A DNA stretch of 64,000 bases, from the NCBI GenBank assembly GCA_008921705.1, contig VFFE01007669.1, positions 3,921,601 to 3,985,600 on the forward strand, in the 5' to 3' direction. Position numbers and translations under genes: made by a program. Below, in pieces: positions 12,601 through 27,600 of the stretch (within the stretch, counting starts at the first letter, position 1; every line of letters starts with the position of its first letter). The notes below the pieces were generated by a model. It was not told where the DNA came from. It searched no databases and saw nothing but the letters and a program-made list of their open reading frames with translations. This DNA is from Burhinus oedicnemus. Lineage: Eukaryota > Chordata > Aves > Charadriiformes > Burhinidae.

Positions 12601-15600
12601 AAAAGGCTTGTAAAATTCTCATAGTTTCCACAGTAAAATTCATCTGGATTTTCCTATGTTGAGACAGCAACTTGTGTTTGCTAAAGCATATCTTTTAAAA
12701 ATATCACTTGCATGCTAATAATTTTACAATCTCTGGCTAGCAGTGGCTTCTAAATAAAAAGATTAGAATTTCTTTTGTCTCTAATGCATTTGATTCAGTG
12801 ATTAAACCCTGCCAGATGCAGTGCAGGGATGAACTGAGTTTAGCTTTCTCATCAATCTTCTAAACTGTGTAACTTGTAAATTATATTATTATTATCCACA
12901 TTTTAACTGTGTTTAATGTTGCTTTTGCTACTTGGCAAGAACAACTTGCTGAGCAGTTCTGTGTTTTCTGTAGCGGTATCAAGAATTTTACTGTTTCCAT
13001 CTCATAAAAGATGAATACCATGTTATGATTCCACATGTACACAAGAAAAATATCTGTCTTTTGCCCTTGACTCATTGGCCATAGTTTTCTTGGTGTGCTT
13101 TTGCTTTTCTTTTTGTTATTGGAGTGTTTGGCTTCTGGTTATGTATCAGTTTTGCTTTTCCTCTGTTCTTTGTAAATTCATACTTTTCCTCAAAATTATT
13201 TTTCTGAAATAAGGGGGGTGTTTCTTAGTATTTTGAAATAGGTCTATCTTGTCTTAATTGTGAGGTTATGGTTTTTAGAATATTACATAAACATTCTCAC
13301 ACACTTGTCATCTGTCGCTTTAAGAGAAAAGTATGAATTCTTTCTCTTCGTGGATTAGTCAGAATTTATTTCAGATAGGTTTTTCTTAACAATCTAGTGT
13401 GCATAAATATTCATAGTCTTTGTTTGCATAGATATGTTTGTGCTATTATTTTATTAATAACAATTATAAACATCACTGGAATCAAAGCCACCACTAATTT
13501 TAAATTCTCTGATCCACTCCTGGCAGATGTTCAATTCCTATGATCAATATTGTGTCAAAATGGGCAAATTCCCTGAGACTGTCAAGTACAGTGCTATTAC
13601 TTTCAAGTTCGAAAAATATTTCATAATTTTTAGAAATTCCAGAGATACTTTAGTGCTGGCAGCATAAGTCTTACAGCATATGTAATGCTGTTAGGATCAC
13701 ACAACTTTGCTTCCCCCAAATTTCCAGTGCTTTATAAATGGTTGTGTAAGGAACCGGTCATCCCTTTGCTAATGTAATTCTTCAGTAGATAGTGACTAAT
13801 TGCATCATCTTCTGCTTTGTGAGTTAGACCCCTGAGTTATAAAGAATCAAGAAAATACAGTTGCCAGTGTCTCCAAAATTAGCTACTACCGTTCTCCACA
13901 TTTTTCTCATTCAGCCATTTCATAGTTAGTGATCTTTAACATAGAATCACAGAATGGTTCAGATTGGACCTTAAAGATCATCTAGTTCCAACCCCCTTGC
14001 CATGGGCAAGGATACCTCCCACTAGACCTGGTTACTCAAAGCCCCATCCAACCTGGCCTTGAACACTTCCAGGGATGGGGCCTCCACAACTGCCCTGGGC
14101 AACCTGTTCCAGTGCCTCACCACCCTCAGAGTGAAAAATTTCTTCCTAATATCTATTTTAAATCTCCTCTCTTCCAGTTTGAAGCCATTACCCCTCGTCC
14201 TATCACTACATGCCCTTGTAAAAAGTCCATCTCCAGCTTTTTTGTAGGCCCCTATCAGATACTGGAAAGCTGCTATAAGGTCTTCCCGGAGCCTTCTCTT
14301 CTCCAGGCTGAACAGCCCCAACTCTCTCAGCCTGTCCTCATAGGAGAGGTGCTCTAACCCTCTGATCACTTACTCAACATTTTAGTCATATTATTAATAC
14401 TAGATCATATGCCCACTTAAAAATAAGCAAACTTGATTTTTTTTCCATGCCCCAGTATTTGGTTTGATCTCAAGTATTCTCATTAACAAGTTATCATTTG
14501 TCTACTCACAAACTTCCTTCTTATTATTAGTTTAAAATTCATCTTATTTTAAGTTGACTATATTTTTAGACAGGTTGATTTTTCTATTGAGATGGAAAGG
14601 AAGCAGACGAGACTGGTCTTGTTCCAGAGGAAGAATAGTGCTTCATGAAATGCTTCTGCTTCATGTCCTATTGACTGATTTGGGGGGATGGGGAGGGAGA
14701 TTAAATTAAAGAACTTGGCCACCTTTTTTCTGATAGTGATAGAGTAAGGATGCTTGAGACCATTTGGATGGTTTTCTTTGTCTATTTTGCAGATTTTTCT
14801 GTAAAGTTTATGGAAGACAGATACTGTTAAGTTGCAACCCTTGTCGTCTTTCTGTGTCCGGTTGTTGCCCACTGCTGTCTGTATGATAGTCCAAAGGAGT
14901 TTATTAGTTTATTTACCTTTATGCAAGACTTGGGAAGAACAACTTTTCAGGAAGATTATTTTACTGGGGGAAGCATAAGACTTCCGAGAGTGGTTTCTTC
15001 CTTCCCATTCAGCCAAGTGGATCTAATCTTGCTTAATTACTGGACTGCTATATGGCCATGCCATTTCTGGAGTAGCTGTTTTGCAGGATTTGGTGAATAG
15101 TTTGTGAAATTGTCCTCCAGCGGTAGCCTGGAGGTGAAGCAGTAAGATCCCAGTGGGAAATACGGAGTTATGTTAGTTGCTTTTTGGTAATCTGTTTTGA
15201 TGACCGTTTTCCTGTGTCTGCAGCTGCTGCCATGCAGAGCTAATGCCATATACTAGTGGATGTAAATTCACTGGGAAAATGTTAATTACAGCTAATTACC
15301 GTTAATTTTGTCTGTCTTATGTAATTGCAGTTACCTGTCTAGGTAGTCTTTGTGGGAAAACTTTTTGAAAAGTTGCAAAAACTTAGTAGGCCACTGTAAA
15401 TTAACTTTGTGTCAGCACTGCACGTTCTTGATTAGGGAGATAGCTGCTGCAGCTGCAGTCTGTAACTGCTTTTTATCTTACAGTGATGTTGAGTAAAACA
15501 CGCAGTGCCTGCAAAAACTTAAGGGGGTGGTATATTATTTTTTTCTTTTTTTTCCTAACTTATGAATTTAAATACAATTAATGAACATGCTAATAAGTAA

Positions 15601-18600
15601 AATTAACCCTGTTACATGTAGCTCATTCTTCCTTTCTAGATTTCTATCTTAATTCGTGTTGTTTGTTTATCCTTTATTTTTAACAGTTCAGAAATTCAGC
15701 TGGAGTGATTACTAAAAATAGAAATGTATGTAACAAGGCATTTCCTTTTCCTGGGAAACTGTGTGATTCCCTTGCAAAATCAGAAGCTACATCTGTTTGA
15801 AGCATTGCAATTGGCAGATGGTGTGTGGTGGGGGGAGGGAAGAAGAGAGGAAGAAGTATTTGGGGGAATGTAGTCCTTAAAAAAAAAAAAAAAATCACAC
15901 TATATCAAAGAGAAGATGACTGATTTTTTTGACTGATTTCTTTTAGCTATTTGATGCACTTACAACATAAAGAGTGTTTAAAGAATTGTTTTGAAACTTC
16001 TGAAATGTTACTTCTGTGCAAGTTGGAAACTGTCTTACAGCAGCAGTATATATTAAATTGATCATTGTTTAAAAAATCAGATCTCTAAAATTACCATTTT
16101 AATTTCCTTACTGCTTTTCTTTCAATTATATCATGTTTGGAAGGGTGTGGGAAAGCACTACAAAAAGTTTTCTGTTACCTTTCATAGGTTTTCAGTACTT
16201 ACTCAAATGAAGACTACGATAGACGTAATGAAGAAGTTGACCCTGTGGCAGCCTCAGCTGAGTATGAACTTGAGAAAAGGGTGGAAAAAATGGAAGTGTT
16301 TCCTGTGGAAATTGAAAAAGGTGCAAATCAAACCTTAAACATTTGCAAGAGATACCGTACACACAAAAGATAAAAGAATTTTAAATTGTATTTTCCCTGA
16401 ATTTAGGTCTTGAATTTTTGCATGTGTGTTCAGGTTTTCATTTGTGGCTAGTTCTGTTGAATTTAATGAATGTTAACTGGACTGGCCTCTACTAAGTGCA
16501 AGCTGTCATACTGAATAGTAAGTCAGGAAGGCTACATTACTGAGTGACAGATCTGCACCAAAATACATACAATTCATAGATCTTCCTATCTCCTCCAGAT
16601 ACCATGAAGCTTTGAATCTAACAGGCAGTCATAACTACAGAACAAAAAGGCTTTAAGTAATATCTAGATAGCAAATATGTTGTCATCTCCTTTTTTTTTT
16701 TTTTTCTTTTAAAAGTGAATTTTCATATCGTGTGTGGAAGGACTTGGAACACTTTGAACAGCTCACTACTGCTAAGTGTTACATCTTGTGTTATGCAGCT
16801 AATATTAGATTTTTGAATCCCTTAGGTGACAGTGGTCTGGGCATCAGTATTATTGGAATGGGAGTTGGTGCTGATCAGGGACTGGAAAAACTAGGTATTT
16901 TTGTAAAAACAATAACAGATGGAGGAGCTGCTCAGAGAGATGGACGGTGAGTTTTTCATTTAATTGATTCTGCTTTTTACAAATTTCTAACTGAGTCCAA
17001 TCATTTTCATTGGATATGCTGAATACTGTGAATAAAAGTACGATAGCTGAATGCCGCCGAATAAATACTACATTCCTGCTTTATATTAATTTTTTTCTAA
17101 AAACAGAGGTCTTATTTTGAAAAGATGTCTTATCTTAAACAAGCATAGATCTGTTTACAGCATATATGAGAAAAGCTTAGAATGTGCCCATGTGTAAAAG
17201 TGCCACAAAATCATGTTGACACCCCAGGACACCAATCACCATGTAAACAGTATAAAAAAATATCAAGGCAAATACCATGTAAATTTTAATTGGTAATCTG
17301 CATAGTAGCTGAGGATCAGGAGATTGTTTTTAAGCAATTAATTTCTTGGGACTCAAAATTTCTCATTATAACTACTAATGAGTTTTAAGTGATACTTGTC
17401 GTGTCAAAAATCTGTCAGGCCAAAATATTTTTGTTGAACTGATAGTTAAGCTTCTATTTACTTTACAGAATTCAAGTAAATGATCAGATTGTTGAGGTTG
17501 ATGGCATAAGTCTAGTGGGAGTTACGCAGCTCTTTGCAGCCACTGTATTAAAAAACACCAAAGGCACAGTGAGGTACGTATGTTTTCTATGAAATGACAC
17601 TTTCTTTTTGTCATTTTTCATTAATGGAGTATACGAAACCATAATCTAAAAGTTTTACAAAGACGCTGTTGAAGGGAACAGTACAGCAAACTAATTTCTT
17701 AAGTGTATCCTAAGCTTTTTGCTGCAAGGTAATTTGTTTTTCTTCTGCAGGTTTCTGATTGGGAGAGAGAAGCCAGGGACTCAGAGTGAAGTAGCCCGCC
17801 TCATTAGTGAGACCTTAGAGCAAGAGAGATGTCTGTATGAGCAGCACTATATTCATGATGATACAGAGCAGGTAAAACATACATACTTACATATTTTTAA
17901 AAGTACATAATTACCGCTACATGCAATAACTTCTGCAAATGGAGTAAATGGGTTTTGAATCAAATTGAAGCAAAGAAAGGATAAAACAGACAACTTGTTA
18001 AAAACAGAAGATACAAACTTCATACTTTACTATTATCAAGGCACATGATTATCCCTACTTGCTATACTTCCAATTTGTCAATCCTCCAAAAGATATTTTA
18101 AAGTATCAGCTGCATGTGATTGTTTTATGCATGGCTTACTTAGCTCTCTTTTGTGGAACTTTGACAAAGATGTTTGCAAGTCATCTTTAAAACTTATCAT
18201 AGGCATAAGAAACTAAAAAGGAATAGTAACTAGTTGAGAAAAGTTTTTTGCAACTGTTTGGATTCCTTGATTGTGTGCTTTTGTTATTGCTGCTACCGTA
18301 ATGCGAAGTGCATGTGTTACAGAATATCATGGTTTTCCTGTTTTGTCAGGATGATGACTATGATGATGATGATGATACGTATGAGTCACATTTACATGGA
18401 AAATCTGTAGAAGTTTTTGACCTTCCTGAAAACGAAGATATCTGTTTGCCACTAGATATGGATTCAGCACAGTCTCTTCTTAAATTTAAAGAGGTGTGGT
18501 AGCAGTTTCTTAAATATTCTTTCGTGATGCACTGGGGAGCATCTAAACCTTGTAAGATTTGGGTATAATCTCCTTCATGTCGCCCTCACAGTGGTTTTGG

Positions 18601-21600
18601 GTTTGTTTTCCCAACATGGCAAATAAATCTCTCCAGTAAATGTCCCTCGAAATGTTCATCTTCTGTAATTTTCTGATCCCAGCTTTCCTATACATACTTA
18701 AATTAAATTTAAAAAAAGCCCTTGGAAACATATATTAGAACCCAACAGCACCTCCCTTCTCGTTGCGACATCTGAACATTGCATTAAATAGATATGATGC
18801 TTCTCTTAGTTCTTCTTTGGCCCATTTGACTTTGCATTTATTTGCTGCATAGTAGAATGGCTTTAGCTGGGGTGGGGGGGAGCATGGGAGGACAAGTGTG
18901 CCCATTCTGAATGACCTCCAGTGCTGTGGTTAGATGTTGTTCAGGAAGACAAGAAAAACACATCTAATTGCTTGCTGTAGTCCCTGAAGCCTTCTGGGAA
19001 GTCTCTGCGTACATAAAAGCACTTAGTTCTGTAGATAGGCATGGTTTTGGTTTGGAGGGTTTTTTCAGGTGATCCCTTCTGGATTTTTTTTATGAAGTAT
19101 TTCTTGGAAGTAATGAATTTGTAAACCAAATAGGGCGTTCCAGACTGTGAATCCCAACTGAACATAATTGGAAAATTGGGTTCCCTTTTCCCAAGGTTTT
19201 TATAAAGGAGCGTATTTGCTTTCTTAAGGTCTGTGGAATTTAGTCGAGGATTTAAGTGGTGCAGCCCTTGGCATGTCAGGGTCTGGGCTTCTGTGGTAGA
19301 TTTAAGTCCCTGTCATTTTCACTCTGGAGGAAAAAATTATACTGCAAATAAACTGTTTTGTCAGATGTCATTTGTGCATACATCAGCTTATTTTTATAAA
19401 GGATCAGTATTTTGCAGACCTCCTTAAGTTTGCTCTCTTAATAACATTGATGATGTCATTGAGGAAGTTGAAATTTCAGGCTATTGATCACCAGAGAACA
19501 TTTACAGTTTTTCTAGGTTAGGAAGCATAGCAGGAGGCTACAGCATCTTTTTATGAGCACTACATTTACTTGGGATACAATTAAATTCTCAGCTAGGATC
19601 TAACTATGCTGTTATTAACATAATCTAAATACAAGATGGTCATGGATTCATTTGTTTTAATGTGTGTTTGGTGCGCTATGCCTTGCCAAATAAAAATATC
19701 CCCCCAGGGTTACAGATGGAAAGTGAGATACAAGAAATAACTAATAGTTGTCAAAAAAAAAATATGCTTTTGCATTCATATGCGTGCTGTTTTCTTAAGA
19801 CGTGTTAACAATAATCTTTACATTTGGCTTAGGTGTAGTCTTTATCCATTTCTAATAATCCTATGAAGATTTGTGGTGTGAAGTTACAAGGCTTAATTTT
19901 AAAACAAAGCCAGCATGTTTATTTGTAAGTGCTGATAAGTAAAAAATATTTAGTACTGTTAAGTTTTTATTTGATTCTGTGTACCAGTTGTCATCATAAG
20001 TGCATTGCTGCCTTTTCATTCTCCTGGCACATTGAAACATTATTTTAACCTCCTCACTTTTCTTAATATATAGACAACAATGTGGGAATTTAACTGTAGG
20101 TGGCCATGTATTGATTTTTGTAGCAAATAGAATACCATGGAACTTTTTTGGTTTTAATTTGAGTTCAACTTTTTTCTTAATAAAAGCTCATGATGACTTC
20201 TCTTGTAATTGGCAAATAATCAAGTTGACTTTATGCTACTATAAAAATGGTTTGTGGAAGAAGGGAGTCATGGACAAATACTTAAAACTAGCATTTCAAG
20301 TGTCATTTTGTGTGTGCTTATACAATTTTTGTTTGTTTCAGCTACAATTAAAACATGCAGTAACTATAGCTGAAGTGAACCAACTAAAAGAGAAGGTAAG
20401 TTTCCAAAGAATCTTATTATTTGGTGGTGGTTGCTTTGGGGTTTTTTTCTTTATTTCTACTTACAAATTTTACCAAGAATAGGCTGAACACAGAAAGTAG
20501 CAATTTGTTTTAGGCCTCGGGCTCTGTGTACTCTGTGTTATGAAAGACAAGTATTTCTAAGCTGAAGAGCTGTGCTCAAATTTAAAACAAAAAACAAAAA
20601 ACTAAACAAAACCCAACAACAAAAACCCAACCCCCAAATCCCCCCGTGCCATTATAAAATGAATGCTTCAGTATTATTGCTTAGAGTAGAACTGAATGTA
20701 GCGGAGTACTGTATGAAACAAGCTCCCAAACAAATAATGAGAACACTTTCAGTGGATAGAACTCGCCTTATATATACTTATTGTCTTGAGTATAGATTTG
20801 GCACTTGCAGACAATGGTTTGTGGCTGACTTTCTGTAACCAGAAAATTATTTCTGTCACCTTGTTTCCCCTCTTTCCTTCCTCAAATTTCTGACCTCCTC
20901 TGAGGGGAGACATTTTTCCAGCTTTTTTTTTTTTTTTTTTTTTTTTGGTGAGGGTTGGTCCAACACTTCTGCTTTCTCTGAGGAAGGGTTTCTTGTTCTT
21001 TTTGCTGCTTTTTCCACTGATGGAGATCTGTGCATGGCCTTTTTCTGGAAATATTTGTTGTAGGTGAGCAGTTTGTTTTATTCCATTGCCCTTCTGTGTT
21101 GCCTTGCTGAGAAATGTGTACTGTAGGTCAAGTTGCAGCACATTGCTGGGGGCAGGAAGCAAGTGGGGAGAAAATAGTGCTTCAGATTGCAGTAATTTTG
21201 GGTAACAGTATCTATTGGGGTTTTTCTTGCACTCAGATCTCCAAGTGTAGAGAGGCAAGGCAGTCAAAACTTCTTCATGTTCTTATGACAGTTCTGATTT
21301 TGATTTCTGATAGTGCTCTTCCTCCTTGCAATATTCATGGAATTTGGCTGAACTGGACTACTAAAAAGCTGTTAAAAATGTTGGCGTTAGTACAACTTAC
21401 TGCCCAGTTTTTAATTCCAGACATTCTTCGTCCTTTCAAGATCTCTGTTCCATCAGCAGGTGATCTTGACTGGCTTCAAAAGCAGTGGTTTCCTCAGTGT
21501 AGATGGTGTCTCTAAAGAAGGAGGCATGGACAAACTAAGTGGTATCCTGCCTGCTTACTCCTCCAAGGCCTGGAGAACTTCACATGTTAACATTCCCTTT

Positions 21601-24600
21601 TATAATGTGGCTGCTGTCAAGCTGAAGGGGCCACATCCCTTTCCTTTGTTGAGGAGATGTTTGGTGTTTTTGTACATTAGCCCCATGGCTATATCATAAT
21701 TTATTAGGAAGACCAGTGTCTTATAAAGTACCAGGGAAGATCAACTGCTCTCATTAGCTTTGTTCAAAAAGCTGTTGGTAACAAAGTAGTAGGACAGGTT
21801 AATATTCTGTATCTCGAGTTGCCTTTGAAGGTAATCAAATTAGGCCTCTCCAGAGGTACTAACAGATGGTGAGATCTTGAACAAGTCAATATAAGCTGAC
21901 AATAAAGGTCTTATTCATTTTATCTCTTTAATAAGAAGCAATAGTAATGAGGAAGTAGTAAAAGACTCTTGGGTTTGAGTTCTAAACTTACTTGGATTAG
22001 CAAGGGTTGGAAGAGTTGATACGATTTCTTGAAAAGTTCAGTGTCTTGTTTTCGTATTAGTGGTAAGTATTTAACTGTTATTAGCTATTTTCTACTTAAA
22101 CGTGTATAAACAACTGGGTTTTATTTCATCTTTTAGTTTAGATTAATTCCTTAAGTATTAATCTTTCCAGTTAAAAATTGTCGAAGCAGAAAAAAATGAA
22201 TGGAAACTGAATCGAGCCCAACTTCAGCAAAACCTAGATGAAAGCAAAGAGAAAATTAAAAAGTTAGAGACCTACTGGTTAGAGGCACAGAGTTTATGCA
22301 AAACAGTAAATGAGCATCTTAAAGAAACTCAAGAACAATGTGATGCCCTTGAAAAGAAATACAGCAAGGCCAAGAAATTGCTAAAAGATTACCAACAAAA
22401 GTAAGTGCCCCAAAATACTCTCTATTTCTTGCTTGTATGTTTTGTGTGTTATGGGGAAAACTGACAGCAATGCCTAGGGTTAGGATTTGCTTAACACACT
22501 TTCTTTTCATTTGTCAGAGTTTAGGGAAGCAGTGGGCTATACATGCTGAATTCTTCCATAGCTTAAGTCACCAGCTTCTGTAAGGGTTCTCCAGAAATTT
22601 TGCTGCTGCTTTTGATTCTAAGCTTAGGAAAAAAAGACTTAGTATTTAATAACAAATTTTTAAAACAACTCAGCTGAGAAACTGTAATGTGCCTATCCTT
22701 TTGGAAGGACTACTTGAAATTTGGCATGAGGTATTTGGCAATACCTTTTGCTGTTTGTGAAAAACCCTCTAGCTTTGACCGACTTAAATATTCCAGATAG
22801 GGTACGCATCAAAGGATATACAATAAGAGCCAGATACATGTGATTCCATCTGAGTTAGGAGTTATATCTTGTAGGGGGAGTGAAAGGAATTCTGAGAAAA
22901 AATAATAGGAGTTTGGAATATGTATCTAGGACATCAAAATGGCAGCATGAAAACAGTATCTTCTTAACAGGATTGGTTTTTTGGTAGAGGTAATACTGCT
23001 TATTAGATACACGTGTAAGACTTGAACACTGTTGTTGTGCAGTTGTGTCTGTGCTCCACGTTCTTTCCTCTTCGCTAAACAAGAGCTAATTGCAAAATAC
23101 TTGTTGAAGTGTCTTGATAATACAGAACATAACTGTTGCTTTTGATAGTTACTGTAAGCATGTAATTCTCTTGTCCGCAGTTTCTCCACTTGCTACTTAT
23201 TTTTAAAGGCAGTTTGTATGATCTTTTGCTCTGTAGTCCACATCCAGAAATGTTACTTTTCACAGTGCATTTTTGTGCTGTTTGGTGAGCTTTTTAAAGG
23301 TCTCCTTTTCCCTCTCCTCCCAAGCTTATCCATGTGGAAGTTCAAAAGTACATTAAGATGACTGCTAACATGCTGGTTTCCATCTCCTCACTATTTAGCA
23401 AATTCCCATTACTCCTTTTGACTGCCCCTGAAGCTTTTGTATTTCATGTAGATGTTTTACACTTATTTTCTGGTTTTGTGTGTTATTCCATCTGACTTGC
23501 AGGAAAAAGCAGCTTTTATTTTTGTTTCCTTGTTGTAATCATTGTTTCTTTTTGTGAAACTCAGCCATTGCAATTTCTGTAGGATGAACCAAGTACAAAC
23601 TTGAAATGCAATTTATTTTTCTGCAAAGAATTCTACCATAGCTTTTGGAAGGAAAATACTGTGCGTGTGTGTATCTTTGTGGAAGAGAGTAAGATGTAAT
23701 GTTTGGAATCCTGCATATATTTTAGGCTTTAAATGTATAGGCAAGTTGCTTGCCACTTTTAAAGGTAGAGAGACAGTTGTAACTTTGTAGAAAAAGTGTT
23801 GCAACACATCCTTTTTCAACCCAGAGTAAACTATAGTGTCATATGTATTTTCTTTTGAAGAAAGTAGAAGCATACAAATACATGTCATTTTCTGATGTTA
23901 CAATATTAATGAATCGGTTATACCTTACAGACTGATTTTTACAATGTTTACTAACTGAATGTTTTTTAGTAAATGCAGCTGTGCATATTTCTAGTTTACG
24001 TATTTTTCTACATTTCTATGTATTACTGTTTCATGTATATGTATATATTTCTTTCACCAGAGAAATAGAATTTATGAAAAAAGAAGAGGATCATTCAAGG
24101 CTACTTGAAGAGAGAGATCAGCAACATGCAGAACAGCTGAAAATATACCAGGAAAAAGTAAAGCAGTATTATATTTTGAAATACAACTCTCCGAGAATGC
24201 AGAAGTTTATCTCACTTCTGAATTTTAATTCTTGCAGATTTCAGAGCTTGAAAGTAAATTAAAAGTATATGAGAGAATGCCATATATGTTTGGAGGTGAC
24301 AGTTTATTGGAAGATGGCCGTCAAAGTCCAGGCCAATATAATGAACAGTCAAAGATAACAGAAGAAAATGAAAAAGAAACAGAGTCAATAGAAGAAAGAC
24401 TAAATTCTTCAGATACATTAATTTCTGGTAAGTAGATAGAAAGTAGGATCTTTGATTTGCATTTAACAAAAATTATGAGGAGTTATATGTGTAGTGGTTT
24501 TTTGTTGTTAAAAGAAGTTAAGTGTTTACTATTTCCTACTGACTACGTAAATGTTTGACCTGAGCCAGTGTGGATATTCTTGTTTAGGTCCCCCAACATT

Positions 24601-27600
24601 TTCAGTACTGTAGTATTGTATTTCTTAAATGCTGGGTGAAGAGGGGATAGGTGGAGAGAGATCCATCTTCACTGTTCCTCAGATTCCCTATTAGTGAAAC
24701 CGATAAAGGTAGGGGGACTAAACCACTGAGATATGTCAGTTAAAAGCCCATTGTTTTTAAGCTATGATTTACACCAAAACATGCTATGTTGGTTTTGGGT
24801 TTTTTTGTCTTGTAATTTTATGCCCAGAATGTTATAAAATACCAGATGGTGATTAAAATGAGAAGCGCATTTTAAAAAGATTTGGTAAATGCTTATGTAC
24901 TTTGTAAAGAGTTTCTATCTTAAAGAACAAGGATAGGAAAGTACACTTGGGGCACAAATTCTCATCTATCTGAGAATAAAATTCAGTTTTCAAGCCATGA
25001 TACAATTATATCCTGATGGAATTTTTTTTTTTTTAATTGAAGAAATTGGGTAGAAATGTATTTCAAATTAATCAGAAATTGCTATCACAATATGTTAAAA
25101 TATTGTAGTATTATATATAACAGTATTTTCATACAGTAACGATTAACAGGTAGTAATTCTAATTTCACTTCTGGATATTTTTCTTGACAGTGGGTTGGAG
25201 AACTTGCCTACTAGTTGTTGTGTTGGTTTTGGGTTTTTTTTAAAGTAGTACATATTTGTTGCAGATTTTGATGCTTTTGTTGGGGATACTCCCAGATTAG
25301 ACACCAGTGCCCACAAAGCAAAAGCTCAGCTTGCTTTGAAAGTAAAACGCCAGCCACCTTCTCGATCAAAGCTGAAAGAATCTCTTGGGGCTGGACAACA
25401 GGCTGCAAATCTTCAGGTACTGATGTTGGTAGATAATTACGTATTCATGAGCCTTAACGTATGCTCAGTTTTATCTGTATTTGCAATTGTAAGTATTGTT
25501 GATACTTCATCAGACTGTGCCAAAGCATCATATTTTTATGCTGTATCAAATGAAAAACGCTGTTTGGGTTCATACCACATATGTGATCTCTGACATGTTC
25601 TTTGTGGCACAGTTAATCTGAAGTTAGCAAAGAAGTATGCAAGCTTGTTGTATTTTACTTACTGAAAGATTTTGATATAGTGAAAGTGGCGTGTTGTGAA
25701 ATACGCTTATCTATCTTATAATTCCTTCATCTGAAACAAGTTAGTTACCAGATTTCTTCAAAAACTAAAAACTTCTGAAATGCTTCATTATTCCATAAAT
25801 AATCATTTAAGTCTACAAAAAGTATACCAGTAAAGTGTTCTAGCACGTTTCTGGAAAACAGCTGAAGAATTGAGGTGTATATAGTTGGTACATGAGAGAG
25901 ACTGTCACAGAGGGAGAAGACTGAACTACTTCAGTTAAACTGAAAAGTGGTTGCATTGAATTGAAATGGCCAAAGTGCACCAAAACATTTCTGGCTTCGC
26001 TATAGAAAGATAAATTGGGATGTGCAGAAAGATCTGTGTAGGGGTGGATAAAAGAAAGCCTATAAAATCAACTTCATGTGATTTAGATGATATCTACAGG
26101 TGATTAAGTTAAAATTTTCTGAACTGAGGAAGTTTGTGTAGCATAGCATATCCTTACATCCTTGTAAAAGATCAGATAGTAAATGATTATTTGTCGTGCT
26201 TATCATAAAATAACTTTTGAATTTGTTGAAGGATGAGGATTCAGAAGATACTGTTCTCAACAGAGAACTTTCCACTGCGTACCTAACCAAGACCTTAGAA
26301 ACAAGTGAAAAATTAACTCTCCCACGCCTGGATGACATAGATCGAAAGAGTGAAAAGCCTGAACAAACAGAAAGCACAGAAAGTCCTCTAGAGTCAAGTC
26401 CTTCTGCTTCCACACACTCTTCCCCAGTACACAAACCGAGCAACGAAAATAGCACAACCACCACTCGTTCACCTCCTCCTGAAGAGATGGCTCCAAATTC
26501 TCCTCAAGGGTATCCCAAGAATGTTAAGCAAAGAGAAGTAAAAGGGAAAGGGAAAGAGGCCAAAGGTAAGACTTAAGGGTTTATTATTATTTTGATCCTT
26601 TGGTGTTAAAGTATTACAGATTTTAGATATAAATGAATATTGAACAATAAACTACTTTAAGGGAAAATGAATTGACTACAAAAATAATTACCTGTTCTAA
26701 AGCCACTTGTTAACTCTTCAGGAAAGCTTGAGGTTTTCAAAAAAGTATGGAAGTTTATTGTGTTCTATTTTTACTTAGTGAAAGATTTTAATACAATAGT
26801 AGTATGTTCTGAAATACGCTTATCTATCTTTTAATTCCTTCATCTACAGCAAGTTAGTTACCAAATTTCTGCAAAAACTCAACAGTTCTAAAATCATTTA
26901 CAGCACCAAGAATCTAAAAGATGTCTGCAGAATAAATGCTGTTTCAATTAAACAGTTACAGAAAGGAACAGGTCAAAGTCAAATTGGTGAAAGCTCAAAC
27001 CAATACATCTAGAAAGTATAAATGGTTACCTTGACGTAAGCTGGAGGGGAGCTAAGTCATTGACTGTGCATAATCAGTAAAGGTCCTAGCACATTTCTGC
27101 AAAACACTACCCTCATAAGTAGCGATGTATCAGAGAGTAAGTTTAACTGAATTCCTGATTCCCAGAAAAATTCAGTGTTGGCTTTGTGCTTCCAGATACT
27201 ATCCAGGTGTTTAAACAAGATACGGCTTCTGAATGTTATGGGAATTACTGCATTATTCATCTTGTCCTCTTAGGATATCTCTCACTAGGAAAAGGTTAAA
27301 AGTATTATAGTCAGCCTAGTCACTACTAATCATTATTTGATTAGAAATAATTGCCTTTTTTTCTTATGAATAATTGAAAAAGTGATCAGATAAAATATTG
27401 TAAATGCTTGATATTTCCTTTAGTCAGATGGCACAATATATAAAGGCAGATTATACTTGCTGTCTTTTCTGTACAGCTCGGACAAGACCTTTCTTTTGAT
27501 ACCCTGAAAACAGGATTTGTTTTATACTCTCCTCATTCTGTGTGTTTCTATAAAGTCTTAAACAAAAGTAGTCTACCTCAGCTTCTCTTTGTGTTGGTTG

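Larger units (their letters stand above)
3660..16187 (+). other. PPP1R9A-like: Coding intron 1 of the neurabin-like gene (12.5 kb)
   Basis: AT-rich with no supported exon. It contains the inverted repeat at 8081-8964 and the CR1 fragment at about 13940-14370, both listed separately, plus short A/T homopolymers (for example near 3739, 12318 and 15880). The short open frames here show no family resemblance. Confidence 0.75.
18494..24060 (+). other. PPP1R9A-like: Coding introns 6, 7 and 8
   Basis: Noncoding apart from exons 7 and 8 already listed. Contains a 24-T tract at 20923-20946 and A/C-rich low-complexity DNA at 20585-20645. No mobile element recognised. Confidence 0.6.

Noticed and set aside
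14022..14369. Open frame of 115 codons as a host gene
   Set aside because: It is the C-terminus of CR1 ORF2, a transposon fragment.
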